A stretch of DNA of 64,000 nt, taken from contig DUDS01000042.1 of assembly GCA_004769085.1 (NCBI GenBank), positions 1-64,000 on the forward strand. The letters run 5' to 3'. The notes below the pieces were generated by a model, which was not told the origin of the DNA, made no database searches, and worked only from the letters and a program-made list of their open reading frames with translations. Of this stretch, positions 8,510-16,286 are shown piece after piece. The stretch's first letter is position 1. The number at the start of each line of letters is the position of its first letter. Both the position numbers and the translations under genes were made by a program. This DNA comes from Candidatus Melainabacteria bacterium SSGW_16. Lineage in GTDB: Bacteria > Cyanobacteriota > Vampirovibrionia > 2-02-FULL-35-15.

Positions 8510-9871
8510 ATGAAACGCGTTTATATTGAGACTCTTGGCTGCCAGATGAATAAAGCAGATTCAGAGCATATGCTTGGACTGCTTAATGAAATTAATTACA
8601 TTCCTATAGAAGATATTAAAAAAGCAGATCTTGTGATTTTTAACACCTGTACTATAAGAGAAGCTGCAAATGAAAGATTTTATGGTCATCTTGGAAAACT
8701 GAGAAAAGAAAAAGAAGCTAATCCAAAACTTCTTCTTGGGGTTGGCGGGTGTGTTTCACAGGATAAAAGAGAATATTTACAGTCAAGATTTCCATATATA
8801 GATATTGTTTTTGGTACAAACAATATTCACAGACTTCCTGAACTTGTAAAGAAAGCAGAAAAAGGAGAAAAGGTTTGTGAAATATTCGAAGAGCTTCCAT
8901 TTGAACTGCCTGAACTACCTATAATAAGGCAGACAAAAGCAACAGCATGGGTAAATGTAATTCTTGGTTGTAATTTTAACTGCACATATTGCATAGTCCC
9001 TAATGTCAGGGGAAGAGAAATAAGCAGAAAACCTGAAGATATTTTAAAAGAGATTCAAAGACTGGGGGAAGAAGGATTTAAAGAAGTAACATTACTTGGA
9101 CAAAATGTCACAGCGTATGGTTATGATCTTTCTTCAAACTACTCAAAAGAAAAAGCAACCTTTGGATATATCCCTGATGATCCTGAATATTCGCTTGCAA
9201 AACTCATTAGGCTTGTTCATAATGTCAACGGTATTGAAAGAATCAGATTTATTACAGGGCACCCATTTCATGTAACAGATGAACTTATTGACACTATAGC
9301 TGAATTACCAAAAGCATGTGAATATTTTCTTGTTCCAATGCAGTCTGGTGATGATACTGTTCTGAAAAGAATGGCAAGGGTTTATACAGTGGAAAAATAC
9401 AAACAAATGACAGAAAAAATCAGGAAAAAGATGGCAGATGCAGCAATAGTAAGTGATTTTATAGTTGGTTTTCCAGGTGAAACTGAAGAACAATTCATGA
9501 ACACTATTAAAGCAGTTCAGGATATACAATTTGATGCCTGTAACACAGCTGCTTATTCACCAAGAAAAAATACTCCTGCAGCAGAATGGAAGGAACAAAT
9601 TCCTGAAGAAGAAAAAAATGCAAGATTACGATATCTAAATTCAGTAGTAAATGAGGTTCTTGAAAAGAAAAATAAAAATCTTCTTAATACAAATCAGGAA
9701 ATTCTTGTTGAGGGGAAAAGCACAAGAAACGAGAACCGCCTGACAGGAAAAACAAGAGGAAATAGAGTAGTAAATTTCGAGGGTGAAAATAAATTAATCG
9801 GAAAACTGGTTAATATAAAGATAACTCAAGCAAAGTCCTGGGCTTTATTTGGAGAACTAATAAATAAATGA
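8510..9871 (+). CDS. miaB: tRNA-2-methylthio-N6-dimethylallyladenosine synthase MiaB
   Basis: A 453-residue radical-SAM methylthiotransferase that converts i6A37 to ms2i6A37 in tRNA. The N-terminal UPF0004 domain supplies the auxiliary [4Fe-4S] ligands C11, C47 and C81. The radical-SAM cluster C154-x3-C158-x2-C161 lies in ILGCNFNCTYC. A C-terminal TRAM domain follows (ILVEGKSTRNENRLTGKT and NIKITQAKSWALFG). ETLGCQMNKADSE and MQSGDDTVLKRMAR favour MiaB over RimO or MtaB. The stop overlaps the next gene in an ATGA arrangement. Confidence 0.95.
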   Translation: MKRVYIETLGCQMNKADSEHMLGLLNEINYIPIEDIKKADLVIFNTCTIREAANERFYGHLGKLRKEKEANPKLLLGVGGCVSQDKREYLQSRFPYIDIVFGTNNIHRLPELVKKAEKGEKVCEIFEELPFELPELPIIRQTKATAWVNVILGCNFNCTYCIVPNVRGREISRKPEDILKEIQRLGEEGFKEVTLLGQNVTAYGYDLSSNYSKEKATFGYIPDDPEYSLAKLIRLVHNVNGIERIRFITGHPFHVTDELIDTIAELPKACEYFLVPMQSGDDTVLKRMARVYTVEKYKQMTEKIRKKMADAAIVSDFIVGFPGETEEQFMNTIKAVQDIQFDACNTAAYSPRKNTPAAEWKEQIPEEEKNARLRYLNSVVNEVLEKKNKNLLNTNQEILVEGKSTRNENRLTGKTRGNRVVNFEGENKLIGKLVNIKITQAKSWALFGELINK

Positions 9872-11121
9872 ACAGTAATGTAAGTACTAAAACTAAGGGG
9901 CTTGTTTCAAGTGGTGCAAACTATGTGAAAAGTGGCGAAGAATCGCTGCAGTCATATTTTAGATTGCTTGAAAAAATTGAAGAAGTAAATTTTTCCAAGG
10001 TTATAAATACTTTTATTGAAGAAAAAGTAGGTGAACAGCACTTTAGCTGGGTTACAGGCTATGGACATGATGATCTTGGAAGAGAAAAACTTGACAAAAT
10101 ATTTGCAAAAATATTTAATACAGAAGCTGCCATAGTAAGACCACATTTTGTTTCTGGCACGCATGCCATTTCATGTTGTTTATTTGGATGTCTTTCTCCC
10201 AGGAATGAATTAGTATCCATGTGTGGTTCTCCATACGATACATTGCATCCTGTCATTGGAATAAAAAATAATAAAAAAGGTTCACTTATAGATCTAGGGA
10301 TCAAATACAAAGAAATTCCATTAAAAAACAATTTTGAAGCAGACATAGAACAAATACCAAACTATATTACAAAAAGTACAAAAATGGTTTTCATCCAGAG
10401 ATCAAAAGGCTATCACTGGCAAAAATCATTATCTATTAATGATATTGAAAAAATTATTTCAATTGTAAAGAACATAAATAAAGACATAATTTGTTTCGTT
10501 GATAATTGTTTTGGAGAGTTTACGGAAGAAAAGGAACCTACTGATGTTGGTGCAGATATAACCTGTGGTTCACTTATCAAAAATCTTGGTGGGGGAATAG
10601 TTCCTGCAGGGGGATATATTGCAGGGAAAAAAGAACTTGTTCAGCTTTCAGCTGAAAGGCTTACTGCTCCAGGTATAGGGAGTAAAGGTGGCTGCATGTT
10701 TGATATAACCAGACTTATATTTCAGGGTTTATTTTATGCACCTCATATCATTATCCAGACATTAAAAGGAATATCCCTTACAAGCTATTGTTTTGAACAA
10801 GCTGGGTATGAAGTAAATCCAAAATCAACTGAGAGAAAGACAGATATCGTGGTAGCTATTAAACTAAAAAATAAAAACATGCTTGAAAAAATCTGTAAAA
10901 CGGTTCAATCAAACAGTCCTGTTAACAGTCATCTGACACCTGTAGGATGTAAATTGCCCGGCTATGAGGATGAAGTTATAATGGCAGGCGGCACATTTAT
11001 AGAAGGCTCTACAATTGAGCTTTCATGTGACGGACCAATGCGGGAGCCTTATATATTGTACTGGCAGGGTGGTATAAATTATCTTCACACAAAATTAGTT
11101 CTTACAAGAATATTTTCCTGA
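9868..11121 (+). CDS. PLP-dependent methionine gamma-lyase-like protein (aluminium-resistance/YnbB family)
   Basis: A 417-residue fold-type I PLP enzyme of the family annotated in genomes as aluminium resistance protein or methionine gamma-lyase family. Characteristic segments: FSWVTGYGHDDLGREKLD, AIVRPHFVSGTHAISCCLFG, GSPYDTLHPVIG, VFIQRSKGYHWQKSLSI, the aspartate loop CFVDNCFGEF and the PLP-lysine region GSLIKNLGGGIVPAGGYIAG. The true substrate is not established for this family, and the aluminium link comes from early annotation only. It overlaps miaB by 4 bp, so the two are co-translated. Confidence 0.85.
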   Translation: MNSNVSTKTKGLVSSGANYVKSGEESLQSYFRLLEKIEEVNFSKVINTFIEEKVGEQHFSWVTGYGHDDLGREKLDKIFAKIFNTEAAIVRPHFVSGTHAISCCLFGCLSPRNELVSMCGSPYDTLHPVIGIKNNKKGSLIDLGIKYKEIPLKNNFEADIEQIPNYITKSTKMVFIQRSKGYHWQKSLSINDIEKIISIVKNINKDIICFVDNCFGEFTEEKEPTDVGADITCGSLIKNLGGGIVPAGGYIAGKKELVQLSAERLTAPGIGSKGGCMFDITRLIFQGLFYAPHIIIQTLKGISLTSYCFEQAGYEVNPKSTERKTDIVVAIKLKNKNMLEKICKTVQSNSPVNSHLTPVGCKLPGYEDEVIMAGGTFIEGSTIELSCDGPMREPYILYWQGGINYLHTKLVLTRIFS

Positions 11122-11123
11122 AA

Positions 11124-12110
11124 TTAATAATCAACATTAACTTCATTTTCAGAAAGCTCATCTTTAATTCTGTTTATTCTGGTTTCAGTTCCAGGTTCAA
11201 TATTACCTCTGCTTGGTGCAAGATCAATAACCTGATTTTTTAAACCAAAGCGATAAACTTTGGGCTGGAGATTTTGTTCTTTATAAAATTCTCCTACAAG
11301 ATAAACAAGTTGTGATGCATCCTGAATACCGCTTGTAATAACAGTAGTTGGCGCAAGGTCGTGTTGATCAGTTATAGCTCCAATAGCTGAGATATCAGCA
11401 TCTTCAGCAGCTTTTATAACACCAATTCCACTATTATCAGCCAAATGAGTTATAACATCCACGCCAGTATTAATCTGAGCTACACCAGCTTCTTTCCCTT
11501 TTGTTATGTCATTCCATGAATTTATATAAGAAACAACAAGATCTGCTTTAGGGTTTACTGCTCTCAAACCATGCCGCATACCTATAATTGTTCTTTCAAT
11601 TGCAGGCAGTTTTTTACCAACTACAATTCCAACCTTATTTGTCGCTGTATTTAGTCCGGCAGCTACACCTATAAGATAGCCATATTGCTCATCTTTAAAA
11701 CCAAATGAACAAAGATTATCAGATTTATATACCTCGCCACCTATGACACAAAAAAATGTTTTTGGAAAAGACTGTACAATTTTCCCAAGTATAAAACCAT
11801 ATTCATAGCCAATTGCAATAATAAGATCATATTTTTGTTCTGCAAGGCGGGAAAATACAATCTCTGAATCAGATAAATTAACTTTCTCTACAACAGAAAT
11901 ATTCACTTTATAATCATTTTGAAATCTTTTTAATCCATTATATGCAGCAATATTCCATGAAGAATCATTTAATGGACCTGATACGACAAGGGCTACTTTC
12001 ATATCTTTTACATTAAAATGCTCGTATGTTTTTCTTTGCTTAACACATGAAGATGATGAGAAAGCAAATAAAAAAAGTGTAAAGAAAATTATTAATTTCT
12101 TTAAAACCAT
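11124..12110 (-). CDS. BMP-family (Med/PnrA-like) substrate-binding lipoprotein
   Basis: A 328-residue probable lipoprotein. A lysine-start signal peptide ends at the candidate lipidated C22 (FAFSSSSC), so the lipobox is imperfect. The rest is a periplasmic-binding fold of the BMP/PnrA type: KVALVVSGPLNDSSWNIAAYNGL, IIAIGYEYGFILGKI, AGLNTATNKVGIVVGK, VDVITHLADNSGIGVIKAAEDA. Relatives bind purine nucleosides for an ABC importer or act as Med-like regulators. No permease or ATPase gene is nearby, so it is an orphan here. Its ATG is preceded by a -10 element and no Shine-Dalgarno sequence. Confidence 0.83.
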   Translation of the reverse strand: MVLKKLIIFFTLFLFAFSSSSCVKQRKTYEHFNVKDMKVALVVSGPLNDSSWNIAAYNGLKRFQNDYKVNISVVEKVNLSDSEIVFSRLAEQKYDLIIAIGYEYGFILGKIVQSFPKTFFCVIGGEVYKSDNLCSFGFKDEQYGYLIGVAAGLNTATNKVGIVVGKKLPAIERTIIGMRHGLRAVNPKADLVVSYINSWNDITKGKEAGVAQINTGVDVITHLADNSGIGVIKAAEDADISAIGAITDQHDLAPTTVITSGIQDASQLVYLVGEFYKEQNLQPKVYRFGLKNQVIDLAPSRGNIEPGTETRINRIKDELSENEVNVDY

Positions 12111-12117
12111 ATTTTCT

Positions 12118-12123
12118 ATTTTA
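12118..12123 (-). promoter_or_regulatory. -10 element of the BMP lipoprotein gene (probably leaderless)
   Basis: TAAAAT on the minus strand ending 7 nt before the ATG, squeezed into the 20-bp gap after the response-regulator stop. The lipoprotein gene can therefore be expressed separately from the regulator. Confidence 0.45.
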
Positions 12124-12130
12124 TTAATTT

Positions 12131-12910
12131 CTATCCTACTTTTGGTAATTTATATCCAATCCCTCTGACGGTTTGGATTAAAGTTGGTTCATCGGGATTA
12201 TCTTCTAATTTACTTCTTAACCTGCTAACATGGGTCCTAACTATATAAACATCAGACTGTGTCCTGACGGGAAAACCCCATGCTTCTTCAAGTAAATGCT
12301 CATGTGTCATAGGTTCTCCGGCATATTTAACCAGTGTTTCAAGAAGAGCAAATTCTTTCTCTGTAAGGTGTATTCTTTGCCCTTTTCTGAAAACCTGTCT
12401 TCTTGCAATATCAATCTTTACGTCTTCAAGGGTTATAACCTGACCTACATGGGTACTCTGGTTTTGCGTTTGTTCTTCTACTGAATGGACTCTTCCAATT
12501 CTTTTAAGAAGACCTCTTATCCTGATCTCAAGCTCAAGCGGACTGAAGGGCTTTTTAATAAAATCATCTGCTCCAAGCTCAAGCCCACGAATTATACTTT
12601 GTTCATCATTCGCTGCAGAAAGAATAATCAGAGGTACATAAGATTTTTTTCTGATTTGCTCAGTTAATTCAAAGCCACTCATTTCAGGGAGCATAAGATC
12701 TACAATTACAAGATCCGGCAAAGTCTGATTAAACATCTCAAGTGCTTCAACACCATTGGTTGCAGTTAAAATTTGATAACCATTTTGTTGAAGTCTGAAA
12801 GCTACTATTCTTCTTATTGATGCTTCATCATCAACAACAAGAATTTTCCAGGGTATCTCTTCAGTTTGACTTGGATTAATACCGCCAGATAATTGAGAAG
12901 CTGTTATCAT
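12131..12910 (-). CDS. OmpR/PhoB-family response regulator (RpaB-like)
   Basis: A 259-residue two-domain transcription factor. The receiver domain (~22-140) has acidic residues D27/D28, phospho-acceptor D71 (LVIVDLMLPE) and the switch lysine in FIKKPFSPLELE. The winged-helix DNA-binding domain (~160-257) has LTEKEFALLETLV and IVRTHVSRLRSKLEDN, ending in TVRGIGYKL. The ASIRRI and ITGLELGADD-like segments resemble cyanobacterial RpaB. No histidine kinase gene is adjacent. An AAGGAGAG Shine-Dalgarno site 5 nt before the ATG fixes the start and is one of the few strong sites in the window. An 18-residue N-terminal tail precedes the receiver domain. Confidence 0.9.
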   Translation of the reverse strand: MITASQLSGGINPSQTEEIPWKILVVDDEASIRRIVAFRLQQNGYQILTATNGVEALEMFNQTLPDLVIVDLMLPEMSGFELTEQIRKKSYVPLIILSAANDEQSIIRGLELGADDFIKKPFSPLELEIRIRGLLKRIGRVHSVEEQTQNQSTHVGQVITLEDVKIDIARRQVFRKGQRIHLTEKEFALLETLVKYAGEPMTHEHLLEEAWGFPVRTQSDVYIVRTHVSRLRSKLEDNPDEPTLIQTVRGIGYKLPKVG

Positions 12911-12948
12911 GTTCTCTCCTTGAATTTTTTATTTTTTAATTTATTTTT

Positions 12949-14406
12949 CTAATATGCTTTTGCAAATAAAACTTTGAGATTGGTTTTTTTATTACATGAG
13001 ATACAGTAACCTTCTTCTTGATTTTGGTCAACTGGCAATTTAAACGGAATACATCTGACTGTTGCTTTTGTTTTCAGCTTTATATTTTCTTCACATGTGC
13101 TGCTTTCACACCAAAAACAAACAAGATAGCCTCCACTTTCAATTTTTTTTACAAATTCTTTTTCATTGTTAATCACAAATGTATTTTTTAAAAGAAATTC
13201 CTTTGCTTGTCTAAACAGGTTTTCCTGTATCTCATTTGACAATTTCAACAAATACTGTCTTAGTCCTTCTTGTGGTATATTTCTAAGTTTTTCTCCTGTA
13301 TCTCTTCTTACAATTTCAACAACATTTGAAGAAACATCTTTTGGCCCTAAATTTATGCGAATTGGCACCCCTTTTAGCTCCCAGTGATTAAATTTCCAGC
13401 CTGGGCTGTACTGATCTCTTGAATCTGTTTTTATTCTGAAATCAGAGCTTAAAATATCTTCAACTTCTTTACATTTCTTCAAAACAATATCCTTTTCTGT
13501 TGACTCTTTATAAATAGGTACTATAACAATCTGAACCGGTGCAATTTTAGGGGGTAGTTTAAGTCCTTTTTCATCATGGTGAGTCATTACTACTGAACCA
13601 ATAAGCCTCGTGGAAACACCCCAACTCGTCTGATAAACAAACTGCAGCTGTCCGTTCTGATCCTGAAATTTAGTATCGAATGCTTTTGAAAAATTTTGTC
13701 CCAGGTAATGAGAGGTTCCCATCTGAAGTGATTTGCCATCTTTCATGAGCCCTTCAATACAATAAGTTTTTACTGCACCTGCAAATCTTTCTCTCTCTGT
13801 CTTCTCACCATCAATAACAGGAATAGCAAGATATTCTTCACTCAGAGTTTTATATACCTGCAGCATTTTTTTTGTTTCTTCAATAGCTTCTTCATATGTT
13901 GCATGTGCTGTATGTCCTTCCTGCCAGAGAAACTCAGTAGTTCTCAGGAAAAGCCTTGTTCTCATTTCCCACCTGACAATATTTGCCCACTGATTAATAA
14001 GAACAGGCAAGTCTCTGTAAGACTTAATCCACTTGCTAAACATATGGTTAATAATCGTTTCAGATGTCGGTCTTATAACAAGTCTTTCTTCAAGTTCTTT
14101 CCCGCCTGCATAAGTTACTACTGCACATTCAGGAGCAAATCCTTCTACATGCTCTGCTTCCTTCTGTAAAAAACTTTCAGGTATAAATAGTGGGAAATAT
14201 GCATTCTGATGTCCGGTTTCCTTTATCATTTTGTCCAGTGCTGACTGAATCTGCTCCCAAATGGAATAACCATAAGGTCTTATCACCATACAGCCTTTTA
14301 CTGGCGAATAATCAGCCAGCTCTGCTTCAAGAGCCAACTTAGCCAAAAGATTTTCACCCTGATCAGTGTCCTTTTCCTGAAGTTCAATATTTTCAGCACT
14401 TGACAT
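12949..14406 (-). CDS. proS: Prolyl-tRNA synthetase, archaeal/eukaryotic type
   Basis: A 485-residue class II synthetase. Motif 2 is in RWEMRTRLFLRTTEFLWQEGHTAHAT and motif 3 lies around TSWGVSTRLIGSVVMTHHDEKGL, followed by an anticodon-binding domain and a C-terminal zinc-type domain with Cys pairs (CFWCESSTC and CISC) ending in a C-terminal Tyr. The lack of the bacterial editing insertion and the zinc domain mark the archaeal/eukaryotic-type ProS, also found in some bacteria (Bacteroidetes, Mycoplasma and others). TAATAT (14414-14419) ends 7 nt before the ATG, again without a Shine-Dalgarno sequence. Confidence 0.94.
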   Translation of the reverse strand: MSSAENIELQEKDTDQGENLLAKLALEAELADYSPVKGCMVIRPYGYSIWEQIQSALDKMIKETGHQNAYFPLFIPESFLQKEAEHVEGFAPECAVVTYAGGKELEERLVIRPTSETIINHMFSKWIKSYRDLPVLINQWANIVRWEMRTRLFLRTTEFLWQEGHTAHATYEEAIEETKKMLQVYKTLSEEYLAIPVIDGEKTERERFAGAVKTYCIEGLMKDGKSLQMGTSHYLGQNFSKAFDTKFQDQNGQLQFVYQTSWGVSTRLIGSVVMTHHDEKGLKLPPKIAPVQIVIVPIYKESTEKDIVLKKCKEVEDILSSDFRIKTDSRDQYSPGWKFNHWELKGVPIRINLGPKDVSSNVVEIVRRDTGEKLRNIPQEGLRQYLLKLSNEIQENLFRQAKEFLLKNTFVINNEKEFVKKIESGGYLVCFWCESSTCEENIKLKTKATVRCIPFKLPVDQNQEEGYCISCNKKTNLKVLFAKAY

Positions 14407-14492
14407 GAGAGATATATTAACAAATATTTACTAACATGTCACTTAAAACTATCCAGGAGCTGGATTAATCTTTAGTGTAAACAGAAGTTTGA

Positions 14493-14498
14493 TATATT
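14493..14498 (+). promoter_or_regulatory. -10-like element of the DUF971 gene
   Basis: TATATT ending 9 nt before the ATG at 14508; no Shine-Dalgarno sequence in between. It lies in the divergent 101-bp spacer shared with proS. Confidence 0.35.
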
Positions 14499-14507
14499 AA
14501 AGAAAAT

Positions 14508-14813
14508 ATGGATTATCTAATTCCGAAATCAGTTACACGTCACTCTCCAAATGAGCTAAAAGTTCTATGGTCTGATAATAAAGAGTACATTTATAATCTA
14601 CGATCACTTAGATATTATTGTCAATGTGCGCTCTGCAAACATGAGATTACACGAGAGAAACTAGTTAAATTAGAAGATATACCAGAAGATATTAATATGG
14701 TAAAGGTTGAAGTTGTTGGAAATTATGCTTTGTCTTTTTACTGGTCAGATGGTCATAGTACTGGAATTTACAGTTACGAATATTTAAGAAAGTTATGTGA
14801 TGATCAACTATAA
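14508..14813 (+). CDS. DUF971-domain protein (gamma-butyrobetaine hydroxylase N-terminal-like)
   Basis: A 101-residue single-domain protein. The DUF971 hallmarks are visible: LKVLWSDNKEYIYNLRSLRYYCQCALCKHE (arranged as L-R-x-x-C-x-C-A-x-C) and YALSFYWSDGHSTGIYSYEYLRKLC. Its cysteines and the SDGH..GIYS pattern match the N-terminal domain of gamma-butyrobetaine hydroxylase. In other bacteria DUF971 is often next to or fused with Mrp-type P-loop ATPases; here it converges on mrp with a 7-bp gap, which suggests a role linked to Fe-S cluster handling. The molecular function is not established. Confidence 0.85.
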   Translation: MDYLIPKSVTRHSPNELKVLWSDNKEYIYNLRSLRYYCQCALCKHEITREKLVKLEDIPEDINMVKVEVVGNYALSFYWSDGHSTGIYSYEYLRKLCDDQL

Positions 14814-14820
14814 ATGGACA

Positions 14821-15885
14821 CTAGACTGAAATCACTGGTTGTATTGAATTTATAGTTGTTACAGACGCACTTGCTGCAATCTGTTTAGCTACTTCTTTAA
14901 ATATTTTAGAGATTTCATGATTCTGTTTTTCATACGTTATTGGTCTTCCTAAATCACCACCAGTTCTTACATCAAGTTGAATTGGAATCCTTCCTAAAAA
15001 TGGGACACCAAGTTCTTTAGCAGCTTTTTCCCCGCCACCATAACTAAATATTTCATGCCTTTCATCACACTTGGTACAAATAAAATAACTCATATTTTCT
15101 ACTATTCCTAAAATCGGCACTCTCATTTGTTTAAACATGTTTACTGATTTCCTTGAATCTAAGAGTGAAACATCCTGTGGAGTAGTTACTATTACACCTC
15201 CAGCAAGAGGCATTGCTTGGCATGTAGTTAAATGTGCATCACCTGTGCCCGGAGGGAGATCTACTAACAAATAATCAAGTTGTCCCCATAAAACATCTCG
15301 TAGAAACTGTCTTATTACACCATCTAACATTGGACCACGCCATATAACTGGTTTATCTGGTGGAGTTAACACTCCCATCGAAATATATTTGATTCCATAT
15401 CTTTCTTTTGGTGTAATTTTTCCGTTTTCTACTGTTGGTGGTTCTTGATCTCCAAGCATTATAGGAACATTTGGTCCGGTAATATCTGCATCTAAAAGTC
15501 CAACCTTTGCTCCCATTTGAGAAAGAGCTATTGCTATATTTACAGAAACAGTTGTTTTTCCTACTCCACCTTTTCCCGAACTAATTGCAATTACTTGTTT
15601 GATATCCTGTGGGAGCTCTTTACCTTGTACACCATGTTTACGTACTTCACTGCCCATATTTATTTTTATGTTTTCATTTTTAAAACCAGCCCCTGTAAGT
15701 GCTTTTCTACAATCTTCTTCAATAACTGCTTTCAATGGACAAGCAGGGGTAGTTAACATAACAGTCAATGAAAGTTTGTCACCATCAAGCTTTATATCCT
15801 TGACCATATTTAATGTTATTAAATCTTGATTTAATTCAGGATCATTTACCTTTGATAGTGCCTGTTTAACTTTGTCTGTATCCAT
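14821..15885 (-). CDS. mrp: Mrp/ApbC/NBP35-family Fe-S cluster carrier ATPase
   Basis: A 354-residue P-loop protein that binds and delivers [4Fe-4S] clusters. An N-terminal MIP18/DUF59 domain (VKQALSKVNDPELNQDL..., about residues 3-80, with TTPACPL) is followed by the deviant Walker A SGKGGVGKTTVSVN, the DLPPGTGD Walker-B region and the bridging-cluster motif C-T-K-C in MSYFICTKCDE. The start is placed at MDTDKVKQ (15885), where homologues begin; an in-frame ATG at 15918 would add 11 hydrophobic residues without homology. No Shine-Dalgarno sequence supports either start. Confidence 0.92.
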   Translation of the reverse strand: MDTDKVKQALSKVNDPELNQDLITLNMVKDIKLDGDKLSLTVMLTTPACPLKAVIEEDCRKALTGAGFKNENIKINMGSEVRKHGVQGKELPQDIKQVIAISSGKGGVGKTTVSVNIAIALSQMGAKVGLLDADITGPNVPIMLGDQEPPTVENGKITPKERYGIKYISMGVLTPPDKPVIWRGPMLDGVIRQFLRDVLWGQLDYLLVDLPPGTGDAHLTTCQAMPLAGGVIVTTPQDVSLLDSRKSVNMFKQMRVPILGIVENMSYFICTKCDERHEIFSYGGGEKAAKELGVPFLGRIPIQLDVRTGGDLGRPITYEKQNHEISKIFKEVAKQIAASASVTTINSIQPVISV

Positions 15886-15994
15886 AAAAGTACTAGACAA
15901 TATTAACATCAATATCATTTATTGAGACGTTGTTACGATATTCAATTGATAGAAAAACTACTAATCTAGCCTGATAAATCCTGCCGTAAAACTA

Positions 15995-16081
15995 CTAAAC
16001 AAAATATCTGATTATTCCAATAACAAGAACCATTGCAAAAATCAGTTCATGTAGTCCAAAATTTTCAATTACCTTTTGCAT
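15995..16081 (-). CDS. Putative 28-residue single-pass membrane protein
   Basis: A very short ORF in an otherwise empty 400-bp intergenic region. It starts MQKVIENFGLHEL and continues with a hydrophobic segment (IFAMVLVIGIIRYFV) long enough for one transmembrane helix, with charged residues on the N-terminal side. AAGGA lies 7 nt before the ATG, giving a proper ribosome-binding site. No family recognised. The good Shine-Dalgarno site, the coherent amphipathic-then-hydrophobic design and its position upstream of mrp on the same strand favour a real small protein, but chance cannot be excluded at this length. Confidence 0.45.
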   Translation of the reverse strand: MQKVIENFGLHELIFAMVLVIGIIRYFV

Positions 16082-16286
16082 ATAGTCATCCTTAATTGTT
16101 TCTATACCTACAAAGAAACTTTAAAACTAAATTTGACACCTTTGTTAACAAGATTTATACCCACTGAATACTTACCTTAAACAGAATTTAACCTTCCATA
16201 ACAACAAGCCCAAATCTTTAATAAACCCGTTTTAGGGTGATATCACTGTATATATAATGAAGTAAGGCTTAAAGCAAAACATTTAT
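16082..16286. other. Intergenic region between the small ORF and the HTTM genes
   Basis: With the 15886-15994 spacer this is the emptiest part of the window. It holds an inverted repeat ACCC-GTTTTA-GGGT (about 16225-16239), a TGATATCA palindrome right after it and the -10 of the HTTM pair. The rest shows no gene, repeat or RNA signature. Confidence 0.4.
16253..16258 (+). promoter_or_regulatory. -10 element upstream of the HTTM gene pair
   Basis: TATAAT 28 nt before the ATG, giving a leadered transcript with a possible AAGG site in the leader. The TGATATCA palindrome immediately upstream could be an operator. Confidence 0.4.
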
